A stretch of DNA of 64,000 nt from Mimachlamys varia (taxonomy: Eukaryota; Mollusca; Bivalvia; Pectinida; Pectinidae): positions 6,635,719 through 6,699,718 of the forward strand of contig OX392541.1 in assembly GCA_947623455.1 (NCBI GenBank). Reading direction: 5' to 3'. Position numbers and translations under genes: made by a program. Shown here piece after piece: positions 33,501 through 49,200 of this stretch. Position 1 is the first letter of the stretch. The number at the start of each line of letters is the position of its first letter. A model generated the notes under the pieces. That model did no database searches and had not been told where the DNA came from. It worked only from the letters and a program-made list of their open reading frames with translations.

Positions 33501-36187
33501 AATCGTCATAATTCAATCAATTTTCGACACAGATTTATAGTTTCGGCTGCTACGTTACCTGAACAACATCTACTACATGATTAACTAAGGGGACAGGGAA
33601 TATCAACCCCGGTAGCCTTGGCGGCCGGGGTGGCAAATACAAAGTAACGGCTATCGTGCCATGCGATAGCCAAAAAACAATTACAACTCTATTCAAATCG
33701 ACATAATTCACTCAATTTTCGACACAGATTCATAGTTTTGGCTGCTACGTTATCTGAACAACATCTACCACATGAATAGCTTGTGGGACAGGGTATAACA
33801 TCCCCGGTAAAGGCCTTGGCGGCCGTGTTGGCAAATGCAAATTAAAGGCTACTGTGCCATGCTGTAGACAAACAAACAATTATAACTCTATTCAAATCGT
33901 CATAATTCAATCAAATTTGGACACAGATTCATAATTTTTGTTGCTACGTTATCTGAACAACATCTACTACATGATTAAATAGGAGGACAGGAAATATCAA
34001 CCCCGGTAAAAGCCTTGGCGGCCGGGGTGGCAAATACAAAGTAACGGCTATTGTGCCGTGCTGTAGCCAAACAAACAATTATAACTCTATTCAAATCGTC
34101 ATAATTCAATCTAATTTGGACGCAGATTCATAATTTTTGTTGCTACGTTATCTGAACAACATCTACTACATGATTAGCTAGTGGGTCAGGGGATAACATC
34201 CCCGGTAAAACCTTGGCGGCCGTGTTGCCAAATGCAAAGTAACGGCTACCGTGCCATGCTGTAGCCAAACAAACAATTATAACTCTATTCAAATCGCCAT
34301 AATTCAATCTAATTTCGACACAGATTCATACGTTTTTTGCTGCGTTATCATAATTTGTCTGCTACGTTATTTGAACAACATCTACTACATGATTATCAAA
34401 GGGGACATGGAAATCAACCCCTGTAAATGTCTTGGCGGCCGGGGTGGCAAATACAAAGTAACGGCTACTTTGCCATGCTGTAGCCAAACAAACAATTATA
34501 ACTCTATTCAAATCGCCATAATTCAATCTATTTTCGACACAGATTCATACTTTTTCCTGCTACGTTATCTGAACAACATCTACTACATGATTAAAAAGGG
34601 GGACAGGAAATATCAACCCCGGTAAAAGACTTGGCGGCCGGGGTGGCAAATACAAAGTAACAGCTACTGTGCCATGCTGTAGCCTAACAAACAATTAAAA
34701 TTCTATTCAAATCGACATAGTTCAATCTATTTTCGACACAGATTCATAGTTTTGGCTGCTACGTTATTGAACAACATCTACTACATGATTAACTAAAAGG
34801 ACAGAGAATATCATCCCCGGTAAAAGCCTGGTACTCCGGGATGGCAAATACAAAGTAATGGCTACTTTGACATGCTGTTGCAAAATAAACAATTATAACT
34901 CTATTCAAATCGACATTATTCAATCTATTTTCGACACAGATTCATAATTTTGGCTGCTACGTTATCTGAACAACATCTACTACATGGGTAGCTAGTCGGA
35001 CAGGGGATAACATCCCCGGTAAAAGACCGGGCGGCCGTGTTGGCAAATGCAAAGTAACGGCTCTCGTGCCGGCCTGTAGCCAAAAAAACAATAGTAACTC
35101 TATCGACATAATTCGATCTATTACCGACACAGATTCATATTTTTTGCTGTTACGTCGTCTGAACAACATCTATGACATGATTAGCTATGGGGGACAGAGG
35201 ATAACATCCGCGGTAAAAGACTGGTACTCCGGGATGGCAAATACAAAGTAATGGCTACTTTGACATGCTGTTGCAAAATTAACAATTATAACTCTATTCA
35301 AATCGACATTATTTAATCTATTTTCGACACAGATTCATAAGTTTGGCTGCTACGTTATCTGAACAACATCTACTACATGGGTAGCTAGTCGGACAGGGGA
35401 TAACATCCCCGGTAAAAGACCGGGCGGCCGTGTTGGCAAATGCAAAGTAACGGCTCTCGTGCCGGCCTGTAGCCAAAAAATCAATAATAACTCTATTCAA
35501 ATCGACATAATTCGATCTATTACCGACACAGATTCATATTTTTTGCTGTTACGTCGTCTGAACAACATCTATGACATGATTAGCTATGGGGGACAGAGGA
35601 TAACATCCGCGGTAAAAGACTGGTACTCCGGGATGGCAAATACAAAGTAATGGCTACTTTGACATGCTGTTGCAAAATTAACAATTATAACTCTATTCAA
35701 ATCGACATTATTCAATCGATTTTCGACACAGATTTATAGTTTTGCCTGCTACGTTATCTGAACAACATCTTCTACATGATTAGCTAAGGGGACAGGGAAT
35801 ATCAACTCCGGTAAAAGCCTTGGCGGCCGGGGTGGCAAATACAAAGTAACGGCTACTGTGCCATGCTGTAGCCAAAAACAATTACAACTCTATTCAAATC
35901 GACATAGCTCAATCTATTTTCGACACAGATTCATACTTTTGGTTGCTACGTTATCTGAACAACATCTACTACATGATTAACTAAGGGGACAGGGAATATC
36001 AACCCCGGTAGCCTTGGCGGCCGGGGTTGGCAAATACAAAGTAACGGCTACTGTGCCATGCTGTAGCCAAAAAACAATTACAATTATATTCAAATCGACA
36101 TAATTCAATCAATTTTCGACACAGATTCATAGTTTTTCCTGCTACGTTATCTGAACAACATCTACTACATGATTAAACAGGGGGACA
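30589..36187 (+). repeat. Proximal higher-order repeat, unit 1 (5.6 kb)
   Basis: The unit is defined by the variant GGGAAATCATCCCCGG...CTGGGCGGCCTGGG, which recurs at 27991, 30589, 36188, 41789 and 46201. This unit is 5599 bp, about 28 monomers. It contains two long-variant monomers (at about 31524 and 34330) of distinguishable subtypes A and B. Line-by-line comparison with the next unit shows near identity. Confidence 0.85.
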
Positions 36188-39100
36188 GGGAAATCATCCC
36201 CGGTAAAAGCCTGGGCGGCCTGGGTGGCAAATACAAAGTTACGGCTACCATGCCATGCAGCAGCCAAAAACCAATTGTAAATCTATTCAAATAGTCATAC
36301 TTCAATTCATTTTTGACACAGATTCATCCTTTTTGCTGCTACGTTATCTGAACAACATCTACTACATGATTAACTAGGTAGACAGGGGATATCATTCCCG
36401 GTAAAAGCCTTGGCCGCCGGGTGAGTAAATACAAAGTAACGGCTACCGTGCTATGATGTAGCCAAAACACAATTATAACTCTATTCAAATCGACATAATT
36501 CAATCTATTTTCGACGCAGATTCATACTTTTTGCTGCTACATTATCTGAACAACATCTATTACATGATTAACTAGGGGGAAAGGGGATAACATCCCCGGA
36601 AATAGACCAGGCGACCGGGGTGGCAAATACAAAGTAACGGCTAACGTGCCAATGCTGTAGCCAAAAAAAAGCAATTATAGCTCTATTCAGATCGACATAA
36701 TTCAATCTATTTTCGACACAGATTCATAGTTTTGGCTGCTACGTTATCTACAACATCTACTTCATGATTAGCTAGTGGGTCAGGGGATAACATCTCCGGT
36801 AAAGGCCTTGGCGGCCGTGTTGTCAAATGCAAAGTAACGGCTACTGTGCCGTGCTGTAGCCAAACAAACAATTATAACTCTATTCAAATCGTCATAATTC
36901 AATCAAATTTGGACGCAGATTCATAATTTTTGTTGCTACGTTATCTGAACAACATCTACTACATGATTAGCTAGTGGGTCAGGGGATAACATCCCCGGTT
37001 AAACCTTGGCGGCCGTGTTGGCAAATGCAAAGTAACGGCTACCGTGCCATGCTGTAGCCAAACAAACAATTATAACTCTATTCAAATCGCCATAATTCAA
37101 TCTAATTTCGACACAGATTCATACGTTTTTTGCTGCGTTATCATAATTTGTCTGCTATGTTATTTGAACAACATCTACTACATGATTATCAAAGGGGACA
37201 TGGAAATCAACCCCTGTAAAAGTCTTGGCGGCCGGGGTGGCAAATACAAAGTAACGGCTACTTTGCCATGCTGTAGCCAAACAAACAATTATAACTCTAT
37301 TCAAATCGCCATAATTCAATCTATTTTCGACACAGATTCATACTTTTTCCTGCTACGTTATCTGAACAACATCTACTACATGATTAAAAAAGGGGGACAG
37401 GAAATATCAACCCCGGTAAAAGCCTTGGCGGCCGGGGTGGCAAATACAAAGTAATGGCTACTTTGCCATGCTGTAGCCTAACAAACAATTATAATTCTAT
37501 TCAAATCGCCATAGTTCAATCTATTTTCGACACAGATTCATAGTTTTGGCTGCTACGTTATTTGAACAACATCTACTACATGATTAACTAAAAGGACAGA
37601 GAATATCATCCCCGGTAAAAGCCTGGTACTCCGGGATGGCAAATACAAAGTAATGGCTACTTTGACATGCTGTTGCAAAATAAACAATTATAACTCTATT
37701 CAAATCGACATAGCTCAATCTATTTTCGACACAGATTCATACTTTTGGTTGCTACGTTATCTGAACAACATCTTCTACATGATTAACTAAGGGGACAGGG
37801 AATATCCACCCCGGTAAAAGCCTTGGCGGCCGGGGTGGCAAATACAAAGTAACGGCTACTGTGCCATGCTGTAGCCAAAAAACAATTACAACTCTATTCA
37901 GATCGACATAATTCAATCAATTTTCGACACAGATTCATAGTTTTTCCTGCTACGTTATCTGAACAACATCTACCACATGAATAGCTTGTGGGACAGGGGA
38001 TAACATCCCCGACAAAAGCCTGGGCGGCCGGGTGGCAAATACAAAGTCACGGCTACTGTGCCATGCTATAGCCAAAAAACAATTACAATTTTATTCAAAT
38101 CGACATAATTCAATCTATTTTCGACACAGATTCATACTTTTGGCTGCTACATTATCTGAACAACATCTACCACATGAATAGCTTGTGGGACAGGGGATAA
38201 CATCCCCGTTAAAGGCCTTGGCGGCCGTGTTGGCAAATGCAAAGTAACGGCTACTGTGCCATGCTGTAGCCAAACAAACAATTATAACCCTATTCAAATC
38301 GCCATAATTCAATTTATTTTCGACACAGATTCATAGTTTTGGCTGCTACGTTATCTGAACAACATCTACTTCATGATTAACTAAAAGAACAGAGAATATC
38401 ATCCCCGGTAAAAGCCTGGTACTCCGGGATGGCAAATACAAAGTAATGGCTACTGTGCCATGCTGTAGCCAAAAAACAATTACAACTCTATTCAAATCGA
38501 CATAGTTCAATCTATTTTCGATACAAATTCATAGTTTTGGCTGCTACGTTATCTGAACAACATCTACCACATGAATAGCTTGTGGGACAGGGGATAACAT
38601 CTCCGACAAAAGCCTGGGCGGCCAGGTGGCAAATACAAAGTAACGGCTACCGTACCATGCTGTAGCCAAAAAACAATTACAACTTTATTCAAATCGACAT
38701 AATTCAATCTATTTTCGACACAGATTCATAGTTTTGGCTGCTACGTTATCTGAATAATATCTACTACATGGGTAGCTAGTCGGACAGGGGATAACATCCC
38801 CGGTAAAAGACCGAGCGGCCGTAATGGCAAATGCAAAGTAACGGCTATCGTGCCGGGCTGTAGCAAAAAAAAAACAATTTGTTCAACACTATTCAAATCG
38901 ACATAATTCAATCAGTTATCGACACAGTCTCAAAATTTGTTTAGGCTGCTACGTTATCTGAACAACATCTACCACATGATTAGCTAATGGGATAGAGAAT
39001 AACATCCCCGGTAAAAGCCTTGGCGGCCGGAGTGGCAAATACAAAGTAACGGCTCTCGTGCTGCCTGTAACCAAAAAAACAATAATAACTCTATTCAAAT

Positions 39101-41788
39101 CGACATAATTCGATCTATTACCGACACAGATTCATATTTTTTGCTGTTACGTCGTCTGAACAACATCTATGACATGATTAGCTATGGGGGACAGGGGATA
39201 ACATCCGCGGTAAAAGATTGGTACTCCGGGATGGCAAATACAAAGTTATGGCTACGGTGCAATGCTGTGGCCAAATAAACAATTATAACTCTTTTCAAAT
39301 CGTCATAATTCAATCAATTTTCGACACCGATTTATAGTTTCGGCTGCTACGTTATCTGAACAACATCTACTACATGATTAACTAAGGGGACAGGGAATAT
39401 CAACCCCGGTAGCCTTGGCGGCCGGGGTGGCAAATACAAAGTAACGGCTATCGTGCCATGCGATAGCCAAAAAACAATTACAACTCTATTCAAATCGACA
39501 TAATTCACTCAATTTTCGACACAGATTCATAGTTTTGGCTGCTACGTTATCTGAACAACATCTACCACATGAATAGCTTGTGGGACAGGGTATAACATCC
39601 CCGGTAAAGGCCTTGGCGGCCGTGTTGGCAAATGCAAATTAAAGGCTACTGTGCCATGCTGTAGACAAACAAACAATTATAACTCTATTCAAATCGTCAT
39701 AATTCAATCAAATTTGGACACAGATTCATAATTTTTGTTGCTACGTTATCTGAACAACATCTACTACATGATTAAATAGGAGGACAGGAAATATCAACCC
39801 CGGTAAAAGCCTTGGCGGCCGGGGTGGCAAATACAAAGTAACGGCTACTGTGCCGTGCTGTAGCCAAACAAACAATTATAACTCTATTCAAATCGTCATA
39901 ATTCAATCAAATTTGGACGCAGATTCATAATTTTTGTTGCTACGTTATCTGAACAACATCTACTACATGATTAGCTAGTGGGTCAGGGGATAACATCCCC
40001 GGTAAAACCTTGGCGGCCGTGTTGCCAAATGCAAAGTAACGGCTACCGTGCCATGCTGTAGCCAAACAAACAATTATAACTCTATTCAAATCGCCATAAT
40101 TCAATCTAATTTCGACACAGATTCATACGTTTTTTGCTGCGTTATCATAATTTGTCTGCTACGTTATTTGAACAACATCTACTACATGATTATCAAAGGG
40201 GACATGGAAATCAACCCCTGTAAATGTCTTGGCGGCCGGGGTGGCAAATACAAAGTAACGGCTACTTTGCCATGCTGTAGCCAAACAAACAATTATAACT
40301 CTATTCAAATCGCCATAATTCAATCTATTTTCGACACAGATTCATACTTTTTCCTGCTACGTTATCTGAACAACATCTACTACATGATTAAAAAGGGGGA
40401 CAGGAAATATCAACCCCGGTAAAAGACTTGGCGGCCGGGGTGGCAAATACAAAGTAACAGCTACTGTGCCATGCTGTAGCCTAACAAACAATTAAAATTC
40501 TATTCAAATCGCCATAGTTCAATCTATTTTCGACACAGATTCATAGTTTTGGCTGCTACGTTATTGAACAACATCTACTACATGATTAACTAAAAGGACA
40601 GAGAATATCATCCCCGGTAAAAGCCTGGTACTCCGGGATGGCAAATACAAAGTAATGGCTACTTTGACATGCTGTTGCAAAATAAACAATTATAACTCTA
40701 TTCAAATCGACATTATTCAATCTATTTTCGACACAGATTCATAATTTTGGCTGCTACGTTATCTGAACAACATCTACTACATGGGTAGCTAGTCGGACAG
40801 GGGATAACATCCCCGGTAAAAGACCGGGCGGCCGTGTTGGCAAATGCAAAGTAACGGCTCTCGTGCCGGCCTGTAGCCAAAAAAACAATAGTAACTCTAT
40901 CGACATAATTCGATCTATTACCGACACAGATTCATATTTTTTGCTGTTACGTCGTCTGAACAACATCTATGACATGATTAGCTATGGGGGACAGAGGATA
41001 ACATCCGCGGTAAAAGACTGGTACTCCGGGATGGCAAATACAAAGTAATGGCTACTTTGACATGCTGTTGCAAAATTAACAATTATAACTCTATTCAAAT
41101 CGACATTATTTAATCTATTTTCGACACAGATTCATAAGTTTGGCTGCTACGTTATCTGAACAACATCTACTACATGGGTAGCTAGTCGGACAGGGGATAA
41201 CATCCCCGGTAAAAGACCGGGCGGCCGTGTTGGCAAATGCAAAGTAACGGCTCTCGTGCCGGCCTGTAGCCAAAAAATCAATAATAACTCTATTCAAATC
41301 GACATAATTCGATCTATTACCGACACAGATTCATATTTTTTGCTGTTACGTCGTCTGAACAACATCTATGACATGATTAGCTATGGGGGACAGAGGATAA
41401 CATCCGCGGTAAAAGACTGGTACTCCGGGATGGCAAATACAAAGTAATGGCTACTTTGACATGCTGTTGCAAAATTAACAATTATAACTCTATTCAAATC
41501 GACATTATTCAATCGATTTTCGACACAGATTTATAGTTTTGCCTGCTACGTTATCTGAACAACATCTTCTACATGATTAGCTAAGGGGACAGGGAATATC
41601 AACTCCGGTAAAAGCCTTGGCGGCCGGGGTGGCAAATACAAAGTAACGGCTACTGTGCCATGCTGTAGCCAAAAACAATTACAACTCTATTCAAATCGAC
41701 ATAATTCAATCAATTTTCGACACAGATTCATAGTTTTTCCTGCTACGTTATCTGAACAACATCTACTACATGATTAAACAGGGGGACA
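36188..41788 (+). repeat. Proximal higher-order repeat, unit 2 (5.6 kb)
   Basis: Length 5601 bp. It carries the same A and B long-variant monomers at about 37122 and 40127. Relative to unit 1 there are compensating one-monomer differences, so individual marker spacings are 5599 or 5797 bp. Confidence 0.85.
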
Positions 41789-44700
41789 GGGAAATCATCC
41801 CCGGTAAAAGCCTGGGCGGCCTGGGTGGCAAATACAAAGTTACGGCTACCATGCCATGCAGCAGCCAAAAACCAATTGTAAATCTATTCAAATAGTCATA
41901 CTTCAATTCTTTTTTGACACAGATTCATCCTTTTTGCTGCTACGTTATCTGAACAACATCTACTACATGATTAACTAGGTAGACAGGGGATATCATTCCC
42001 GGTAAAAGCCTTGGCCGCCGGGTGAGTAAATACAAAGTAACGGCTACCGTGCTATGATGTAGCCAAAACACAATTATAACTCTATTCAAATCGACATAAT
42101 TCAATCTATTTTCGACGCAGATTCATACTTTTTGCTGCTACATTATCTGAACAACATCTATTACATGATTAACTAGGGGGAAAGGGGATAACATCCCCGG
42201 AAATAGACCAGGCGACCGGGGTGGCAAATACAAAGTAACGGCTAACGTGCCAATGCTGTAGCCAAAAAAAAGCAATTATAGCTCTATTCAGATCGACATA
42301 ATTCAATCTATTTTCGACACAGATTCATAGTTTTGGCTGCTACGTTATCTACAACATCTACTTCATGATTAGCTAGTGGGTCAGGGGATAACATCTCCGG
42401 TAAAGGCCTTGGCGGCCGTGTTGGCAAATGCAAAGTAACGGCTACCGTGCCATGCTGTAGCCAAACAAACAATTATAACTCTATTCAAATCGCCATAATT
42501 CAATCTAATTTCGACACAGATTCATACGTTTTTTGCTGCGTTATCATAATTTGTCTGCTATGTTATTTGAACAACATCTACCACATGATTATCAAAGGGG
42601 ACATGGAAATCAACCCCTGTAAAAGTCTTGGCGGCCGGGGTGGCAAATACAAAGTAACGGCTACTTTGCCATGCTGTAGCCAAACAAACAATTATAACTC
42701 TATTCAAATCGCCATAATTCAATCTATTTTCGACACAGATTCATACTTTTTCCTGCTACGTTATCTGAACAACATCTACTACATGATTAAAAAGGGGGAC
42801 AGGAAATATCAACCCCGGTAAAAGCCTTGGCGGCCGGGGTGGCAAATACAAAGTAATGGCTACTTTGCCATGCTGTAGCCTAACAAACAATTATAATTCT
42901 ATTCAAATCGCCATAGTTCAATCTATTTTCGACACAGATTCATAGTTTTGGCTGCTACGTTATCTGAACAACATCTACTTCATGATTAACTAAAAGCACA
43001 GAGAATATCATCCCCGGTAAAAGCCTGGTACTCCGGGATGGCAAATACAAAGTAATGGCTACTGTGCCATGCTGTAGCCAAAAAACAATTACAACTCTAT
43101 TCAAATCGACATAGTTCAATCTATTTTCGATACAGATTCATAGTTTTGGCTGCTACGTTATCTGAACAACATCTACCACATGAATAGCTTGTGGGACAGG
43201 GGATAACATCTCCGACAAAAGCCTGGGCGGCCAGGTGGCAAATACAAAGTAACGGCTACCGTACCATGCTGTAGCCAAAAAACAATTACAACTTTATTCA
43301 AATCGACATAATTCAATCTATTTTCGACACAGATTCATAGTTTTGGCTGCTACGTTATCTGAATAATATCTACTACATGGGTAGCTAGTCGGACAGGGGA
43401 TAACATCCCCGGTAAAAGACCGAGCGGCCGTAATGGCAAATGCAAAGTAACGGCTATCGTGCCGGGCTGTAGCAAAAAAAAAACAATTTGTTCAACACTA
43501 TTCAAATCGACATAATTTAATCAGTTATCGACACAGTCTCAAAGTTTGTTTAGGCTGCTACGTTATCTGAACAACATCTACCACATGATTAGCTAATGGG
43601 ATAGAGAATAACATCCCCGGTAAAAGCCTTGGCGGCCGGAGTGGCAAATACAAAGTAACGGCTCTCGTGCTGCCTGTAACCAAAAAAAACAATAATAACT
43701 CTATTCAAATCGACATAATTCGATCTATTACCGACACAGATTCATATTTTTTGCTGTTACGTCGTCTGAACAACATCTATGACATGATTAGCTATGGGGG
43801 ACAGGGGATAACATCCGCGGTAAAAGATTGGTACTCCGGGATGGCAAATACAAAGTTATGGCTACGGTGCAATGCTGTGGCCAAATAAACAATTATAACT
43901 CTTTTCAAATCGTCATAATTCAATCAATTTTCGACACCGATTTATAGTTTCGGCTGCTACGTTATCTGAACAACATCTACTACATGATTAACTAAGGGGA
44001 CAGGGAATATCAACCCCGGTAGCCTTGGCGGCCGGGGTGGCAAATACAAAGTAACGGCTATCGTGCCATGCGATAGCCAAAAAACAATTACAACTCTATT
44101 CAAATCGACATAATTCACTCAATTTTCGACACAGATTCATAGTTTTGGCTGCTACGTTATCTGAACAACATCTACCACATGAATAGCTTGTGGGACAGGG
44201 TATAACATCCCCGGTAAAGGCCTTGGCGGCCGTGTTGGCAAATGCAAATTAAAGGCTACTGTGCCATGCTGTAGACAAACAAACAATTATAACTCTATTC
44301 AAATCGTCATATTTCAATCAAATTTGGACACAGATTCATAATTTTTGTTGCTACGTTATCTGAACAACATCTACTACATGATTAGCTAGTGGGTCAGGGG
44401 ATAACATCCCCGGTAAAACCTTGGCGGCCGTGTTGCCAAATGCAAAGTAACGGCTACCGTGCCATGCTGTAGCCAAACAAACAATTATAACTCTATTCAA
44501 ATCGCCATAATTCAATCTAATTTCGACACAGATTCATACGTTTTTTGCTGCGTTATCATAATTTGTCTGCTACGTTATTTGAACAACATCTACTACATGA
44601 TTATCAAAGGGGACATGGAAATCAACCCCTGTAAATGTCTTGGCGGCCGGGGTGGCAAATACAAAGTAACGGCTACTTTGCCATGCTGTAGCCAAACAAA

Positions 44701-46200
44701 CAATTATAACTCTATTCAAATCGCCATAATTCAATCTATTTTCGACACAGATTCATACTTTTTCCTGCTACGTTATCTGAACAACATCTACTACATGATT
44801 AAAAAGGGGGACAGGAAATATCAACCCCGGTAAAAGACTTGGCGGCCGGGGTGGCAAATACAAAGTAACAGCTACTGTGCCATGCTGTAGCCTAACAAAC
44901 AATTAAAATTCTATTCAAATCGCCATAGTTCAATCTATTTTCGACACAGATTCATAGTTTTGGCTGCTACGTTATTGAACAACATCTACTACATGATTAA
45001 CTAAAAGGACAGAGAATATCATCCCCGGTAAAAGCCTGGTACTCCGGGATGGCAAATACAAAGTAATGGCTACTTTGACATGCTGTTGCAAAATAAACAA
45101 TTATAACTCTATTCAAATCGACATTATTCAATCTATTTTCGACACAGATTCATAATTTTGGCTGCTACGTTATCTGAACAACATCTACTACATGGGTAGC
45201 TAGTCGGACAGGGGATAACATCCCCGGTAAAAGACCGGGCGGCCGTGTTGGCAAATGCAAAGTAACGGCTCTCGTGCCGGCCTGTAGCCAAAAAAACAAT
45301 AGTAACTCTATCGACATAATTCGATCTATTACCGACACAGATTCATATTTTTTGCTGTTACGTCGTCTGAACAACATCTATGACATGATTAGCTATGGGG
45401 GACAGAGGATAACATCCGCGGTAAAAGACTGGTACTCCGGGATGGCAAATACAAAGTAATGGCTACTTTGACATGCTGTTGCAAAATTAACAATTATAAC
45501 TCTATTCAAATCGACATTATTTAATCTATTTTCGACACAGATTCATAAGTTTGGCTGCTACGTTATCTGAACAACATCTACTACATGGGTAGCTAGTCGG
45601 ACAGGGGATAACATCCCCGGTAAAAGACCGGGCGGCCGTGTTGGCAAATGCAAAGTAACGGCTCTCGTGCCGGCCTGTAGCCAAACAATCAATAATAACT
45701 CTATTCAAATCGACATAATTCGATCTATTACCGACACAGATTCATATTTTTTGCTGTTACGTCGTCTGAACAACATCTATGACATGATTAGCTATGGGGG
45801 ACAGAGGATAACATCCGCGGTAAAAGACTGGTACTCCGGGATGGCAAATACAAAGTAATGGCTACTTTGACATGCTGTTGCAAAATTAACAATTATAACT
45901 CTATTCAAATCGACATTATTCAATCGATTTTCGACACAGATTTATAGTTTTGCCTGCTACGTTATCTGAACAACATCTTCTACATGATTAGCTAAGGGGA
46001 CAGGGAATATCAACTCCGGTAAAAGCCTTGGCGGCCAGGGGTGGCAAATACAAAGTAACGGCTACTGTGCCATGCTGTAGCCAAAAACAATTACAACTCT
46101 ATTCAAATCGACATAATTCAATCAATTTTCGACACAGATTCATAGTTTTTCCTGCTACGTTATCTGAACAACATCTACTACATGATTAAACAGGGGGACA
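41789..46200 (+). repeat. Proximal higher-order repeat, unit 3 (shortened, 4.4 kb)
   Basis: Length 4412 bp, about 1.19 kb shorter than units 1 and 2, which is close to six monomers. The order of the remaining monomer types is kept. Long-variant monomers lie at about 42527 and 44538. Confidence 0.85.
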
Positions 46201-49200
46201 GGGAAATCATCCCCGGTAAAAGCCTGGGCGGCCTGGGTGGCAAATACAAAGTTACGGCTACCATGCCATGCAGCAGCCAAAAACCAATTGTAAATCTATT
46301 CAAATAGTCATACTTCAATTCTTTTTTGACACAGATTCATCCTTTTTGCTGCTACGTTATCTGAACAACATCTACTACATGATTAACTAGGTAGACAGGG
46401 GATATCATTCCCGGTAAAAGCCTTGGCCGCCGGGTGAGTAAATACAAAGTAACGGCTACCGTGCTATGATGTAGCCAAAACACAATTATAACTCTATTCA
46501 AATCGACATAATTCAATCTATTTTCGACGCAGATTCATACTTTTTGCTGCTACATTATCTGAACAACATCTATTACATGATTAACTAGGGGGAAAGGGGA
46601 TAACATCCCCGGAAATAGACCAGGCGACCGGGGTGGCAAATACAAAGTAACGGCTAACGTGCCAATGCTGTAGCCAAAAAAAAGCAATTATAGCTCTATT
46701 CAGATCGACATAATTCAATCTATTTTCGACACAGATTCATAGTTTTGGCTGCTACGTTATCTACAACATCTACTTCATGATTAGCTAGTGGGTCAGGGGA
46801 TAACATCTCCGGTAAAGGCCTTGGCGGCCGTGTTGGCAAATGCAAAGTAACGGCTACCGTGCCATGCTGTAGCCAAACAAACAATTATAACTCTATTCAA
46901 ATCGCCATAATTCAATCTAATTTCGACACAGATTCATACGTTTTTTGCTGCGTTATTATAATTTGTCTGCTATGTTATTTGAACAACATCTACCACATGA
47001 TTATCAAAGGGGACATGGAAATCAACCCCTGTAAAAGTCTTGGCGGCCGGGGTGGCAAATACAAAGTAACGGCTACTTTGCCATGCTGTAGCCAAACAAA
47101 CAATTATAACTCTATTCAAATCGCCATAATTCAATCTATTTTCGACACAGATTCATACTTTTTCCTGCTACGTTATCTGAACAACATCTACTACATGATT
47201 AAAAAGGGGGACAGGAAATATCAACCCCGGTAAAAGCCTTGGCGGCCGGGGTGGCAAATACAAAGTAATGGCTACTTTGCCATGCTGTAGCCTAACAAAC
47301 AATTATAATTCTATTCAAATCGCCATAGTTCAATCTATTTTCGACACAGATTCATAGTTTTGGCTGCTACGTTATCTGAACAACATCTACTTCATGATTA
47401 ACTAAAAGCACAGAGAATATCATCCCCGGTAAAAGCCTGGTACTCCGGGATGGCAAATACAAAGTAATGGCTACTGTGCCATGCTGTAGCCAAAAAACAA
47501 TTACAACTCTATTCAAATCGACATAGTTCAATCTATTTTCGATACAGATTCATAGTTTTGGCTGCTACGTTATCTGAACAACATCTACCACATGAATAGC
47601 TTGTGGGACAGGGGATAACATCTCCGACAAAAGCCTGGGCGGCCGGGTGGCAAATACAAAGTCACGGCTACTGTGCCATGCTATAGCCAAAAAACAATTA
47701 CAATTTTATTCAAATCGACATAATTCAATCTATTTTCGACACAGATTCATACTTTTGGCTGCTACGTTATCTGAACAACATCTACTACATGATTAAAAAG
47801 GGGGACAGGAAATATCAACCCCGGTAAAAGCCTTGGCGGCCGGGGTGGCAAATGCAAAGTAACGGCTACTTTGCCATGCTGTAGCCTAACAAACAATTAT
47901 AACCCTATTCAAATCGCCATAATTCAATTTATTTTCGACACAGATTCATAGTTTTGGCTGCTACGTTATCTGAACAACATCTACTTCATGATTAACTAAA
48001 AGCACAGAGAATATCATCCCCGGTAAAAGCCTGGTACTCCGGGATGGCAAATACAAAGTAATGGCTACTGTGCCATGCTGTAGCCACAAAACAATTACAA
48101 CTCTATTCAAATCGACATAGTTCAATCTATTTTCGATACAGATTCATAGTTTTGGCTGCTACGTTATCTGAACAACATCTACCACATGAATAGCTTGTGG
48201 GACAGGGGATAACATCTCCGACAAAAGCCTGGGCGGCCAGGTGGCAAATACAAAGTAACGGCTACCGTACCATGCTGTAGCCAAAAAACAATTACAACTT
48301 TATTCAAATCGACATAATTCAATCTATTTTCGACACAGATTCATAGTTTTGGCTGCTACGTTATCTGAATAATATCTACTACATGGGTAGCTAGTCGGAC
48401 AGGGGATAACATCCCCGGTAAAAGACCGAGCGGCCGTAATGGCAAATGCAAAGTAACGGCTATCGTGCCGGGCTGTAGCAAAAAAAAAAACAATTTGTTC
48501 AACACTATTCAAATCGACATAATTCAATCAGTTATCGACACAGTCTCAAAGTTTGTTTAGGCTGCTACGTTATCTGAACAACATCTACCACATGATTAGC
48601 TAATGGGATAGAGAATAACATCCCCGGTAAAAGCCTTGGCGGCCGGAGTGGCAAATACAAAGTAACGGCTCTCGTGCTGCCTGTAACCAAAAAAACAATA
48701 ATAACTCTATTCAAATCGACATAATTCGATCTATTACCGAAACAGATTCATATTTTTTGCTGTTACGTCGTCTGAACAACATCTATGACATGATTAGCTA
48801 TGGGGGACAGGGGATAACATCCGCGGTAAAAGATTGGTACTCCGGGATGGCAAATACAAAGTTATGGCTACGGTGCAATGCTGTGGCCAAATAAACAATT
48901 ATAACTCTTTTCAAATCGTCATAATTCAATCAATTTTCGACACCGATTTATAGTTTTGGCTGCTACGTTATCTGAACAACATCTACTACATGATTAACTA
49001 AGGGGACAGGGAATATCAACCCCGGTAGCCTTGGCGGCCGGGGTGGCAAATACAAAGTAACGGCTATCGTGCCATGCGATAGCCAAAAAACAATTACAAC
49101 TCTATTCAAATCGACATAATTCACTCAATTTTCGACACAGATTCATAGTTTTGGCTGCTACGTTATCTGAACAACATCTACCACATGAATAGCTTGTGGG

